A stretch of DNA of 64,000 nucleotides, taken from positions 63,156,570-63,220,569 of the forward strand of contig NC_084667.1 in assembly GCF_028389875.1 (NCBI RefSeq), given 5' to 3'. Of this stretch, positions 39,001 through 49,481 are shown piece after piece. The notes under the pieces are model-generated. The model was not told the origin of the DNA. It did no database searches and saw only the letters and a program-made list of their open reading frames with translations. The position numbers were made by a program, and so were the translations under genes. The stretch is from Rhea pennata (taxonomy: Eukaryota; Chordata; Aves; Rheiformes; Rheidae). How positions within the stretch are numbered: position 1 is the stretch's first letter; every line of letters begins with the position of its first letter.

Positions 39001-42000
39001 GGCTGCCCAAATGATGAAGAAGCTGAATGCCAGGCTACTGCCTTCACCTGTCACCCTGCAACAGCAAAGTCCAAATGATGCGGAGCGGACAAGTGCTTGC
39101 CCACTGCAGAGCTTGGCCAGGCAGGCCAAAAAGGCCACATATTGTGGGAGATTGAAGCTCACTCTGCTACAATGCCCTGAACTCCTGATTGAGAATGGTA
39201 CTTGGGGGATCACCCTGCCACAAAGCCTGAGAAACACTGAGCTGCAATAGGTTCGTGTCTTCCCAGACAATGCTTCAGGCACACTAATTCCTAAAAACAC
39301 TCTAAAGATCCATGTCTTCAGATCATCCAGAGAGATGAAGCAAGTTGATCAGTCAGACTCCAAATTGTTGTTGTCAGTTTATTCACTTTTTTTTTTTTTT
39401 TTTTTTTTTTTGAAGAAGCATCTACCAGGCTTGTCTATTTTCTACGCATATTAACAAAGATCTTAATAGCCATGAGAACGAGACCGTCTTCCTTTAGGGC
39501 ACTACATCAGACAGACATCTCCTTCCGAGTATCTTTAAACAATTCACTTAAGATTCAGTTACTCTACTTGGGATCTTGCTACTGCAGTAACCACCACTTT
39601 ACTGCAAGTGATATGCATGCACATGAAGTGATACAAAAACACAGGTACAGCCTGCTTAATTAAAAGCTAGTTTAAATGACCAACAGCCCTTTAAAAGAGC
39701 AAAACTGCCTCTGGGTGGAAAAGAGTCAACACACACATCTATGCAATGAATAGGGAAGCTGAGGTGAAATAGTGTTAAGCTCTGTCACCACAGACCCAGC
39801 AGGACTGAACTTGAGCATCCCTATAACACTACCAATTTCTCTACCTCTCAGAGGGTCCTAAGTCAGGAAAACCAAAACTGAGCTACAATGAAATGAATTG
39901 TCACACGAGAACTAATATATTTTCTAGTATTTAAAGACTACTCTGAACAGTCACATCTCCCTCTAACTACTCTTTTCCATGTATTCTCTTGGAAGATTTT
40001 CATTTAAAAAGGTCCAGAACATATTTAATACCATGAGGATTATTATAAGTGCATTCAGATAATCCACAGCTTTCTGTCCTCATTAGCACTGATCCGAACT
40101 GCATCCAAGCTGCACTCGTTCAAATTGGGTTGAAGCCAAACCTACTGGAGACCAAGCTTCCCTCACTTCTGATCCTTCAGCCATCAGGAAAAAATGATGT
40201 ATTTAACAATAAAAATCAGAGCAGATGGTTCCAACACATTTCTGATCACCTCAAATCATCACCACCAACTATTCCAGCAGCCCAGAATCACAGAGGAAGA
40301 GAGATACTCTGGCAGTCCTGCCTTTCTCTGAGGATCAGCTCTGATACAAGATAGAAGTGATACTACGTGAGCTACTAGAATGACTCTGCTCAGCCCGAAG
40401 TTCTCCATAGCAGCTAGTTCTGCCGTTGCCGCACTGCTCCATGCAAGTACAAGCAGTGTTGGCATCTGCTAAGGTGCCTGCTGGATATAAAGCTAAACAG
40501 AACAAATCAGATTTGCCACTGGAACCAATATAACAGTCTACATTTGAACAGCCTTTACTATATATACACATCATCTTACCAAATCTAAGGTACACCGGCT
40601 TATTCATTCCAATATTAGGATTTTCTCAGATTCTTTTTTACTCCGAAAGTAACTCCCAGTTTCTCAGTCAAAACATTTAGTCATTTTCAGCCAGCTGAGG
40701 AATTAAATGATAGGTGTGCTTATCAAAATTAAACACAAACCATAGGAACACAAAGGACATAGGTAGCCTTGAAAGTAGTACAGTCCTAAGCAAATAGCTC
40801 TGAAGACAAGGCCATAGCTGAGACACATAACAGAGAGGGAGAAATAAAAAGGAAAGTTCTGCCAGATCTGGACTGGCAGTGAAAGAGGTAATGGCAGCCC
40901 TAGGACAGCCAAATGGGGAAGAAACTACAAGGAATAGCATACAATGAAGCACAAATGTTTGCCACTTCCTCAAGCAAGGCTCAGCTACAAGCAGGTTGGG
41001 AAAGGCTGATCACACCACAGCTTCAGCAACTAGGCCCTAAGACAACACAAATGTCTCTAGGCTGCCTCACTACACTTACAACAAGGTATGAGCACTTCAA
41101 CGTTCCCAGTCCACTGATCTTATCCCATCCCTGGTATGGATTATGCTTATGAGGCGCTAATTTACAGTGCCATAACTAACTGCTTTAATTTGCTGTTTGC
41201 TGATATCTTAGTTCAATCTTCATGCACTTACAAAAAGAGAAAAAAAAGGATAATAACATGACTAAGTTAAAATACTAGAAAAAATGTCTTCAATTCCCCT
41301 TCCTTAGAAAGGACATAGATCTCCAAAGGCACCAAGTCTGATTGCATAGTTACAGCCTACGAAATGAAATCTTGCTCACCACCCTTCTCAGCCCTGCTAG
41401 GCTAGGGAGAAGGCTAGCTGAGGCTGACAGCACGGGGTGGGGTGGTGGGAGTTTAGCCGTCCCTGCTCCTTAACCATGTAACATGGGGCGAGGGGGAGGA
41501 AGGCTATTCCACAGCTCACCGAAACATCCAGTAAAGCTTTAGGAGCTCCGAAGCTACTTTTATAGGGTTATCCTGTTCTGAGGCTCCACTCACGGTCCTG
41601 AGGTTTACACCCTCTTCTCCGGGAAATGCCCAACTCCTGTTTTCTATCATGTCTCTGCCAAATGGACACTAAACCACTTGCAGTTTCTTTCTCATTTTCA
41701 CACAAACTGAAAGATGGCAGCTATGTTTCTGCCATCCTTTTCGTACAAGACATATCTGTGGACAATTTCAGTGACTATTTTTTCTATTATCCCAGGGTGT
41801 GCTCTAGAATTCTCCTCCTTTCTAAAGTAATTACTTTAACAGTTCAAAATTAAGGACAAGTGAGGTGCTAGTAACTTTTAAAGGTCCTTTTCCTTCTAAA
41901 GTTGGAAAATGAAGTGAACTGGTGTGCACAAGAAAAACACTGAAAGAGAAATGGGCAATTTCCTTTACAACTGATATTATTTTAGTGGTTATATTGTGTT

Positions 42001-43404
42001 GCCTCCATGACCTTTCATTACATTTTCTCTTAGGGCTTACTATAGAACTGTAAAGGGAGGAAAAAGCCACACCTCTGTCTTTATGTGGAAGATAAACAAA
42101 ACCCTCAAGCTAAATATAAATTTTAAATTTGAGATGAAAAAATATAATAGACTTCTCTGGGATAATTAAAGCCCTCATCTTGCTGTAGATCACACAAGAA
42201 GGTTTAAATGATCAGGTGTCTTCTAAAATTTGACCAGCAGGCACAGGACAAAACAGCTTACTACATAGACAAAGTCAGTGTTTTGCATGATAATTATCAA
42301 GAAGTTACATGATGCTGGATAAGGGAGAGGAAGAACCTGTTACTTTCACAAATAAATCACAGGAAACACTTCTCCCACTGACTAACTCAGCCTAAAGACT
42401 GAGTCTAAAGAGCCTGATCCTATCATCAGGGAAAGAGCTGCAATAAACAAATGATTGCTCCTGTAAGGATTTGGGGGAGAGGTGGGGTTTAAGGAACAAA
42501 GCCATAACTCCACTGGCTTTTAGGTCAGAAGGACTTTTTAATTAAAGAATTTATAATCACCCATTTCATATTTGTGCAGCACAAATAATGGTGAGCAGCC
42601 AACTTAGCGAATTTTTTTTAATAATTTGTGAAACATTATAAAATACAAACCAATGATAATTACGTACTTACACCATTGCTACCTTTGGATCTCTGCTCCG
42701 AGTATCTAATGAAAGGACAGGTTTTGCTAGGTAAATTTGTACAACTATTTTGAATAAATCAGCTCAATTTCTAGTTCTCCAAAGGGCTCCACGAAAGTAC
42801 TGAGTGATCTGTGTGTTATTTCATTCTGGGTCTTGCCCAAGATCATCCTTCCTTAGGGACATGCTCTTGAAAGAAAACAAGGAAGAGCATACACAAGCGA
42901 GTATCATTAAGTGACAAAAGGGAGAAATTAAAATCCCTACTGAATTTAATCTTTTCTAGGCTCAAGCCTACAATTTTGCTCTGGACTACTCAATCTGATA
43001 TATATCACTGCCACATCTGTTAGAGGCTCCCATGATTATTTTCTCCCAATCAGGCCCCAGGGTATAGAACAATCAATCGAGAAATCTTCAATGCGTGTTG
43101 ACGTCTGCGCAATAAACGAGGAAGAAAATACCAGGATCTTGAATTTAGAAGCCAACAGTACCAATTCAGGTTTCAACCCATCAGTGCTGTGACCTGAATC
43201 ACTTGACAGAAACACCTGCCCTCCATACAGCTGTACCACTACTGCAGCCAAGACTTAAACTAGGGCAGTACATATCACTATGCAACAACATAATCAAATC
43301 AGTCAAAAAAGGGAAGGTATCTTTAAGATTATTTGCATCGTGGTGTGGTCAGAAGGTCCAACAGCCGAGTCCCATTAAATGAAAAGTTTACAGACACATA
43401 GTGA
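36066..43404. other. Non-coding AT-rich stretch
   Basis: No recognisable exon, RNA gene or intact repeat, apart from the T25 tract. Open frames here are 60-100 codons long and have no familiar motif. Confidence 0.6.
39387..39411 (+). repeat. Poly(T) tract, 25 bases
   Basis: Uninterrupted T25 (poly(A) on the minus strand), with no recognisable retroposed sequence on its right side. Confidence 0.95.
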
Positions 43405-43640
43405 GAATCACAGAATCAGTAAGGTTGGAAGGGACCTCTGGAGATCATCTAGTTCAACCTCCCTGCTCAGCAGGGTCACCTAGAGCATGTTAGACAGGGT
43501 TGCGTCCAGGCAGGCCTTGAATATCTCCAGAGAAGGAGACTCCACAACCTCCCTGTGCAACCTGTTCCAGTGCTCTGTCACTCTCACAGGGAAAAAATCC
43601 CCCTCGCATTCAGGCAGAACTTTCTGAAGCAGAGGAGAAG
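43405..43640 (-). mobile_element. CR1 LINE, 5'-truncated 3' end
   Basis: On the minus strand the end of ORF2 is still readable (VRVTEHWNRL, then EVVESPSLEIFK), which is the usual CR1 C-terminal signature. A short 3' UTR follows and ends in GATTCTGTGATTCT. Bases 43419-43459 (reverse complement) match the SINE tail at 20274-20314 in 39 of 41 positions, which marks this CR1 subfamily as the likely mobilising partner. The element is inactive. Confidence 0.92.
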
Positions 43641-44109
43641 TAGAGTTGTTTCTCATAATTACAATATTATCTGTTCTTTGTTTGTACCTTAAAAACAAAA
43701 TCTCTTACTCTGTTATTCTCCCTAAAATTTGTGTCAGCAGGTGGGCATCCGCCTGTCTCTTCCCTTGTAGAAGGCGCGCTCTACGCAACACGCACGCAGG
43801 GTAAACGTGTTCTGTAAAATTCGGGGCACGTAGCACAGGATCCTCCAAACAACGCGCGTTACGCATCAGCAGAGCCCAGGACAGCACAGACACCTCAGCC
43901 AGGCCTCCTCCTGCACCAAGGGGAGGAGGATCGGACCCAAACACCCCTGTTTTCACACCAACACACCCGGACGCGTTTTGTGACCCTCATCGCGCTGCTC
44001 TCGACACCTGCCGAAGTGGAGCCGGCTCAGGGCTGGGTGCCCGGCAGACACCTCCTCCCCGGCCCGGGCAGGACCATGCAAGGGGGCCTGCCCCACAAGC
44101 AACAGGATC

Positions 44110-44809
44110 TGCCCCACACCTAACCAGCTCAGCCAGGCCTGCCCCATGCACGGGCCCACGCGGGAGCACCCGCCCACACCTAACCAGCACAGCCAGGCCT
44201 GCCCCATGCACGGGCCCACGCGGGAGCACCTGCCCCACACCTAACCAGCACAGCCAGGCCTGCCCCATGCACGGGCCCTCGCGGGAGCACCCGCCCCACA
44301 CCTAACCAGCACAGCCAGGCCTGCCCCACGCACGGGCCCACGCGGGAGCACCCGCCCCACACCTAACCAACTCAGCCAGGCCTGCCCCACGCACGGGCCC
44401 ACGCGGGAGCACCTGCCCCACACCTAACCAGCACAGCCAGGCCTGCCCCATGCACGGGCCCACGCGGGAGCACCCGCCCCACACCTAACCAACTCAGCCA
44501 GGCCTGCCCCACGCACGGGCCCACGCGGGAGCACCCGCCCCACACCTAACCAGCACAGCCAGGCCTGCCCCATGCACGGGCCCACGCGGGAGCACCCGCC
44601 CCACACCTAACCAGCTCAGCCAGGCCTGCCCCATGCACGGGCCCACGCGGGAGCACCCGCCCCACACCTAACCAGCACAGCCAGGCCTGCCCCATGCACG
44701 GGCCCTCGCGGGAGCACCCGCCCCACACCTAACCAGCACAGCCAGGCCTGCCCCATGCACGGGCCCTCGCGGGAGCACCCGCCCCACACCTAACCAGCAC
44801 AGCCAGGGA
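44110..44809. repeat. 61-bp GC-rich minisatellite, 12 units
   Basis: Units recur at 44121, 44181, 44242, 44303, 44364, 44425, 44486, 44547, 44608, 44669, 44730 and 44791, so the period is 61 with one 60-base unit. Each unit contains CTAACCAGCACAGCCAGGCC and CACGGGCCCACGCGGGAGC. Four sites vary: CAGCAC, CAGCTC or CAACTC; ATGCAC or ACGCAC; CCCACGC or CCCTCGC; CACCCG or CACCTG. More diverged copies continue into the CpG island (CCCTGCCCCAC at about 44844 and 44907). Because 61 is not a multiple of three, each strand gives the same peptide set in successive frames, which explains the many 60-residue open frames here. Confidence 0.97.
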
Positions 44810-44849
44810 CTGTGTCTCCCCACACACGGGACTGCAGAGGTGGCCCTGC

Positions 44850-45620
44850 CCCACACCGGACCGACCAGGGAGGCGGGGCCACCCCCCGGCAGGGCCGCGC
44901 AGGGGGCCCTGCCCCACGGCCGGGCGCCCGGGAGCCGCCAGCCCGGCGCCGCCGGGCGGGGAGGGCCGAGGCGCCCCGCTGCCGCCCGCCCCCCAAGCGG
45001 CCCCCCGCGCCCCGAGCCCGGCCTCCCCCCAGGGCGGGGAGCGGGGCCCAGCGCCCGCCGCGCAGCCGGGCCGCGAGCAGGTGCCGGGCCGGGCCGGGCC
45101 GGGCCCCCCCCGCCCGCACTTACTGTCCGAGGCCGCGGCCATGGCGGCGCCCGCGCTCCCGGCCCGCACGATGGCGGCGGCGGCGGCGCCCCGCGGGGCG
45201 CCCGCAGCGAGGCGGGCAGGCGGCGCGGCCGCCGCGCAGGGGAAGGAGGGGAGCGGGCGCGCTGGCCCGCACGGCGCCTCCCCGCGCCCGGCCCCCCCGC
45301 TGCTGCCCCCCGGCGCCGGCAGCGCGGCCTCGGCCCCCGACCCGCGCCGGGGCGGCGGCGTGGAGGGGGCTCAGCCCCCCGCCGCGGCTTGGCAGGGCCG
45401 CGGGCTCCGTCCCGTCCTCCCTGGAGGCCCTCCACAGTTTCGGGCCGGTTTCATAAATAAACCGCTCTCTTTTCACTCCCGAGTCCCTCAGGGCTTTCTT
45501 GACCCAACGAGCACGGTCTTACTGCGGCCAGCCCCACGGCGCTTGGACGGAGCTCCTCAGCGCGGCTCTCCGGGCCAAACCGCAGCCCGCCGGCGGCTCT
45601 GCTCACCCGCGCCTGAGGCT
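44850..45620. promoter_or_regulatory. CpG island, promoter of a minus-strand gene
   Basis: A dense GC- and CpG-rich block starts where the 61-bp minisatellite ends. It contains a Kozak-perfect GCCGCCATGG on the minus strand with a donor 19 bases later. YY1-like ATGGCGGC motifs lie near 45141 and 45171, typical of promoters near a start codon. Long overlapping open frames on both strands follow from the GC content and are not supported as genes. Confidence 0.75.
45124..45142 (-). CDS. Candidate first coding exon (MAAASD) of an unnamed minus-strand gene
   Basis: The minus strand reads GCCGCCATGG, then codons for MAAASD plus one base, then the donor ACA|GTAAGTG. The ATG context is ideal, and the donor fits U1 well and lies inside a CpG island. 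The gene would run left, and the window offers no recognisable second exon for a known protein. In human the next gene on this strand after SNAPC1 is SYT16, so an alternative SYT16 first exon is possible, but the six residues cannot prove it. The phase (one base over) matches the candidate acceptor exon at 20896-21059. Confidence 0.5.
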
Positions 45621-45676
45621 GAAGAGTCAGGGCTACCTCGCTTTCCATCACGAGCGCAAACCGCTTCCGTACATAC

Positions 45677-45731
45677 CAGTTAGCCCCTCCATCTCGGATA
45701 ATTTTCCGTATCCAGGTTTGCATTTCTGTGA
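45677..45731 (-). other. Exon-like segment at the CpG island shore
   Basis: On the minus strand the acceptor TTCCCCTTTAG precedes 55 bases ending at the donor AACTG|GTATGTA. The segment is open as TEMQTWIRKIIRDGGAN, and the open frame continues past the donor. It could be part of an upstream exon of the island gene or a chance frame. I do not recognise the peptide. Confidence 0.2.
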
Positions 45732-47169
45732 CTAAAGGGGAAGCAGCTTGGGGGCTGTCATAAAGTTCAGGCTGTTGCAAAACACGTTTGCTTTGTGCAT
45801 GTCTAAGAGGACAGAGTTCTAGCGCCCTTCCCTACCCCCTCGTAGCTTGCAAAGCTGTTACAAAACCCCACGCTCAGATGTAGGGCTGTACAGCTGCAGG
45901 AGGGAAGCACTCAGGTAACAGGTCTCACCTGGTGCCTAAATACAAAACCAAAGCTGAAAGTGGGGTGAGGAAGCCAGATCCCTTTAGGGGGACCATTCAA
46001 GCACAGATGCATCCACACTAGTGTTAGTTACCTGTAATTAACATCCACACCCAAAGTGGCAGTGTGATCGCTTCCCAGAACTGCTCCCTCCAGCCCCAGA
46101 GCAAGGGGAACAAAGCTTTTCACAAACCAGCAGCTGACTTCTGTGATGGTTTCACCTCCAAAGACAGCAATACACACCGCAGTGATTCAGCTCCTGGCTT
46201 AGCAGTAGCTCAGCTGCCAATGTACAGAGTGCAAGCTGGAAAAACTGAGTGCAGCGGCCTCATCACTTGCCCCAAGCTACGTACTATCCATCACAAGGTA
46301 GCAGCTAGCAGAACAGTCAGAGCAGCAAAGTACCTGAGAACCAGACAGGTTCAGGAGCCCGTGGCTGCCCTGGCCCAAGAGCAACACTCAAGCTATCTAG
46401 ACTGTCCATCTCCACCACATTGCAATCAGAAGGGTATCTTATTACCAGTAACAAGCATAGAAACTGCCACTCTTCCCACCACTACTCTACTGCAGAAGCA
46501 AGCTGCTGAAAAACATTTCCCACTTGCACAACAGGTTGCTGCAAGCCTCCAGCTGAAGTGCACTACAGTAGTGATGCAAAGCTCTGAACTGTTATTTAAC
46601 CAAAGAATTCTGAAATAGCAAGAAAACAAAGCAGCCTGCATATGTTAGACATTGCAATTATCTATCTACAGGTCTGTTTTTTCGGAGGCTCAAAGGAAGA
46701 AACAGCATATAAAATTTAGAAGATCAGTCAAAAATAACCCTTAAAAAAAGCTTATTTGGTTGCTTACCTTTTTTCCTCCCTTCAAACAGAACCCTTATTA
46801 CATTGTTCTTGTATCCCAAAATTTCCCACTTATGGTGCAATGACCTATGAATCACCCATATCATTTGTAGACCGCAGCAGCAAACGCTTAATTTGGCCAA
46901 GGAGAAGATTTTTTGCAGTGAACGTTGATGCTTCATCTATGCTGGCAGCTCATGCGAGTTCCACAAAACTCTGCAGAGAACTGAACAGACTGACAGACAG
47001 CAGCAAGCTTTGTAAAACGTGAACAGAATTCCAGAAGTAGGATGAATTTGAAAATGAAACTTACCAGAAAAGTCAGAGAAGAGCTGCATCATTTGGAGAA
47101 CATCATTACTATGTATGTGTGACGAGAGAACATAAATTGTCTGTATAGAGTACTGTTATGTGATGCATT
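45732..47169. other. Gap between CpG island and the CR1 belt
   Basis: A 184-codon plus-strand frame (46064-46618) has no known domain. On the minus strand a strong donor (AAAAAG|GTAAGC) ends at 46768 after an open frame. It could be a missed exon, but no convincing acceptor is seen. Confidence 0.45.
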
Positions 47170-47310
47170 TAAGTACAGGACTAGAAGGAACCCCCAGGTG
47201 TGCTCTAGTCCATGTCTTTTTTCCAAGGCAGCAGCACTGTCTCCAACAGAAAACCACGACTATTTTTCTAAACCTTGTCTTGAAATCATACAGTGAAAGT
47301 GATTCTTGTG
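47170..47310 (-). mobile_element. Degraded CR1 LINE 3' fragment
   Basis: GGACTAGAAGGAACCCCCAG and CTCTAGTCCATGTC, then CTGTCTCCAACAG and TTGTCTTGAAATCATACAGT, follow the reverse complement of a CR1 3' end and terminal coding part. It probably belongs to the same decayed insertion belt as 48.2-48.95 kb. Confidence 0.5.
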
Positions 47311-48242
47311 TTAGTTACTAGACCTACCCATCTTCACAAAATAAAGTTTTTTTTTGTTTTTTTTTTCCTTCTTCCAGGATCCTTATCTGCAAAACAGCTG
47401 CTTAGTCAAGCATTCCCTAGCTGGTATCTGTCCTTTCCAAGTGCAGCCTTTTGTACTTGCCTGTACTCAGTCAGACCACATTGATTTCTCCAATTATGAG
47501 AATAAAAATGACACTGAAAACATCTTCTGTGCAAACTGCTCCTAAATTGATGTCATCTGTGTTGTACCTGTATTTTGCTTTTCATCACCTGCATTGTACT
47601 TGCGAACACTGCATAGCACTCATTCAAGCCTCCACTCAGGAGTATCTTTTAGCTTTGCCAAGAAATAGTGATTACTCTCCTATGAATAGGATTCTTCAGT
47701 CAGTCATACATCCATCTTAGAGAAGTTTCAGCTGAAACTTCTCTTATCTACTTTATTTATGAAATGAAAAAGACAAAAGTAGCAGCCATCAATGTCATAT
47801 TCCTCTCAGCACAGGAATCCAAGTGCTGATGATTCACCGTAACTCCCATACACCCCCAACTGCCCTCACCCCAGACTGAGCTCAACAGTCTTAGGACCTG
47901 GAAGAGTCCAGTGGAAGGGTAAACGCTACACCAGCAAAAAGATGTAGAAAAATTACCATACAGATACTTCATAGTTAACCGCATCATTAGTACTACTGAG
48001 ATTTTCTTCTGTATAGAGGTAGTCTTTCTTTTTCTATGACAATTAGATCTGGTCTAATAATGACTCTTGGATTAGACTGTTAAGACTTCCATTATTTCTG
48101 GCTTTATAGTAAGGTCTGTTTCCTCTTTGCCCATAAACAAGACTCAGTGTAGCACTAGTACTTAGTTATTAGGTTTTTCCAATGTCTAACATAATTCTGT
48201 TTGTCATTTAAGTATATTCCTCCTCATCCTATCCAAGGAAAT

Positions 48243-48474
48243 CTACTCACTCCAGGCCCCTTTTCTATTCAAAGCCCTTTATATATTTCAACTTGGTACA
48301 TCTTCTAGATAACAGCACTTCAATTATTTTATTCTTTCTTGATAGTCATACTACTGAACTAATTCACTCAATTTAAGCCCCTTTTATATTCAAAGCCTTT
48401 CATGTTTCCATTTTGTACTTCTTCTAGATAAGGACACATCTGTTCCTTTGGCCTTTCTTGATAGGTCATACTTT
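48243..48474. repeat. Diverged tandem duplication of about 120 bp
   Basis: Two copies (48243-48354 and 48363-48474) share GCCCCTTTT-TATTCAAAGCC, CTTCTAGATAA and CTTTCTTGATAG in the same order, offset by 119-121 bases. Divergence between copies is substantial. The unit lies within the CR1-derived belt downstream of SNAPC1. Confidence 0.7.
48328..48333 (-). terminator. Candidate SNAPC1 poly(A) signal
   Basis: This is the nearest AATAAA on the minus strand downstream of the SNAPC1 stop codon that I can find, about 1.1 kb away. It lies within a degraded CR1 belt, so it may be a chance hexamer. A non-canonical signal closer to the stop is possible. Confidence 0.25.
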
Positions 48475-48489
48475 TGACAACTCTGATCA

Positions 48490-48960
48490 ACTAGAGAAAT
48501 ACTGAGGACGATAACTGTCAACATACTTGAATTATCAGGGTTAGAAGAAACTATTTAAGTTTACAGCCTTACAGTGCGGAATGACAATGCCTCATTCCAA
48601 TGCTTGGTATTGTTTAGAGAAAATACTCCAGTTTATGATTCTCCATCTGTTTGCTTCTTCTGTGGTACTGTTGTCTAGCAATCATTTCCCCATCCTGTAT
48701 CTGTGAAGTTCTCAGTACTGATCTTCATATGTTTGTTTACACACCCAGTTCTCCCACACCACCTTTGCAATCTTGCAAAGGTCACTGATTTCTAGTCTTA
48801 CTTTCAAACAGCTTGGTGTCATCTGCAGAATTAAACATGTTATACTTGTTCATTCAAATATACAGTGATATCAGACCCACTGGACAGAGTACAATAAAAA
48901 GGCTTATCATGAAGTCTGATCTTCATTTTCCACACCTGTGAGATCTAAGAATGATAGATA
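48490..48960 (-). mobile_element. CR1 reverse-transcriptase fossil with ADDTK motif
   Basis: At 48809-48832 the minus strand reads NSADDTKL, the decayed catalytic FADDTKLGG block of CR1 reverse transcriptase. The flanking CAGACCCACTGGACAGAGTA corresponds to the preceding PQGSVLGP region in reverse. Heavily mutated. Confidence 0.55.
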
Positions 48961-49446
48961 CTGCTGAAGTTGCACATCATGAAAGGGAGCACACAAACTC
49001 TGAAAGAATTTATCGCACTAGTCTTAAACAGTTGGTAACCATAATTTTATGTGCAGATATAGAAGATTCCAAACATGTTTTAAATCAGTAAATTTTTGTG
49101 AACAGTTATTTTACCAGCCTTTGTTAAGAGTATCATTGTAAGTCAACCTGTGTTCTAAATGATTACTCATATTGTACAAGCTCAGTAAAAGGAGCAACCA
49201 TCTTCTGACTCCTTCCATCTCTATCAGGACCGTAACAACTTTGTCTCCCACAAGAAGCACTGCGTGCTTTTACCACTAGACAGCTATGATATACCAGTCA
49301 CTATCAGTATTCCAGTGTCACCTGTAGTTCTGGTCCCAGCCATTTCTTGCACACACATTCAAAGGCATCCAAAACAAGCACTTTGTTGTTTCTGGCATTT
49401 GTATTTTCTCACTGAAATCACATTAGTCCTTCTCCAACTGGATCCT

Positions 49447-49481
49447 CTAATGTCTTTTTTTCTTCCTGGGGAGAGGTACTT
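49447..49481 (-). CDS. SNAPC1: SNAPC1 exon 10, last 11 codons and stop
   Basis: 35 coding bases after the acceptor CTTCCTTTCAG. Joined to exon 9 in phase 1 they read EVPLPRKKKRH and then TAG. The human protein ends in a similar basic tail followed by histidine. The exon is 1.9 kb from exon 9 and was found by splice site, phase and tail similarity. Confidence 0.85.

Noticed and set aside
44180-44728. Series of 60-codon frames repeating MWGGCSR-type peptides
   Set aside because: These are the 61-bp minisatellite read in successive frames, not a repetitive protein.
44668-45683. Long open frames of 200-255 codons on both strands across the CpG island
   Set aside because: Stop codons are rare in such GC-rich DNA. 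The peptides are proline, arginine and alanine rich without domains.
46064-46618. 184-codon plus-strand frame
   Set aside because: No recognisable domain, no splice or promoter context, and poor composition for a protein.
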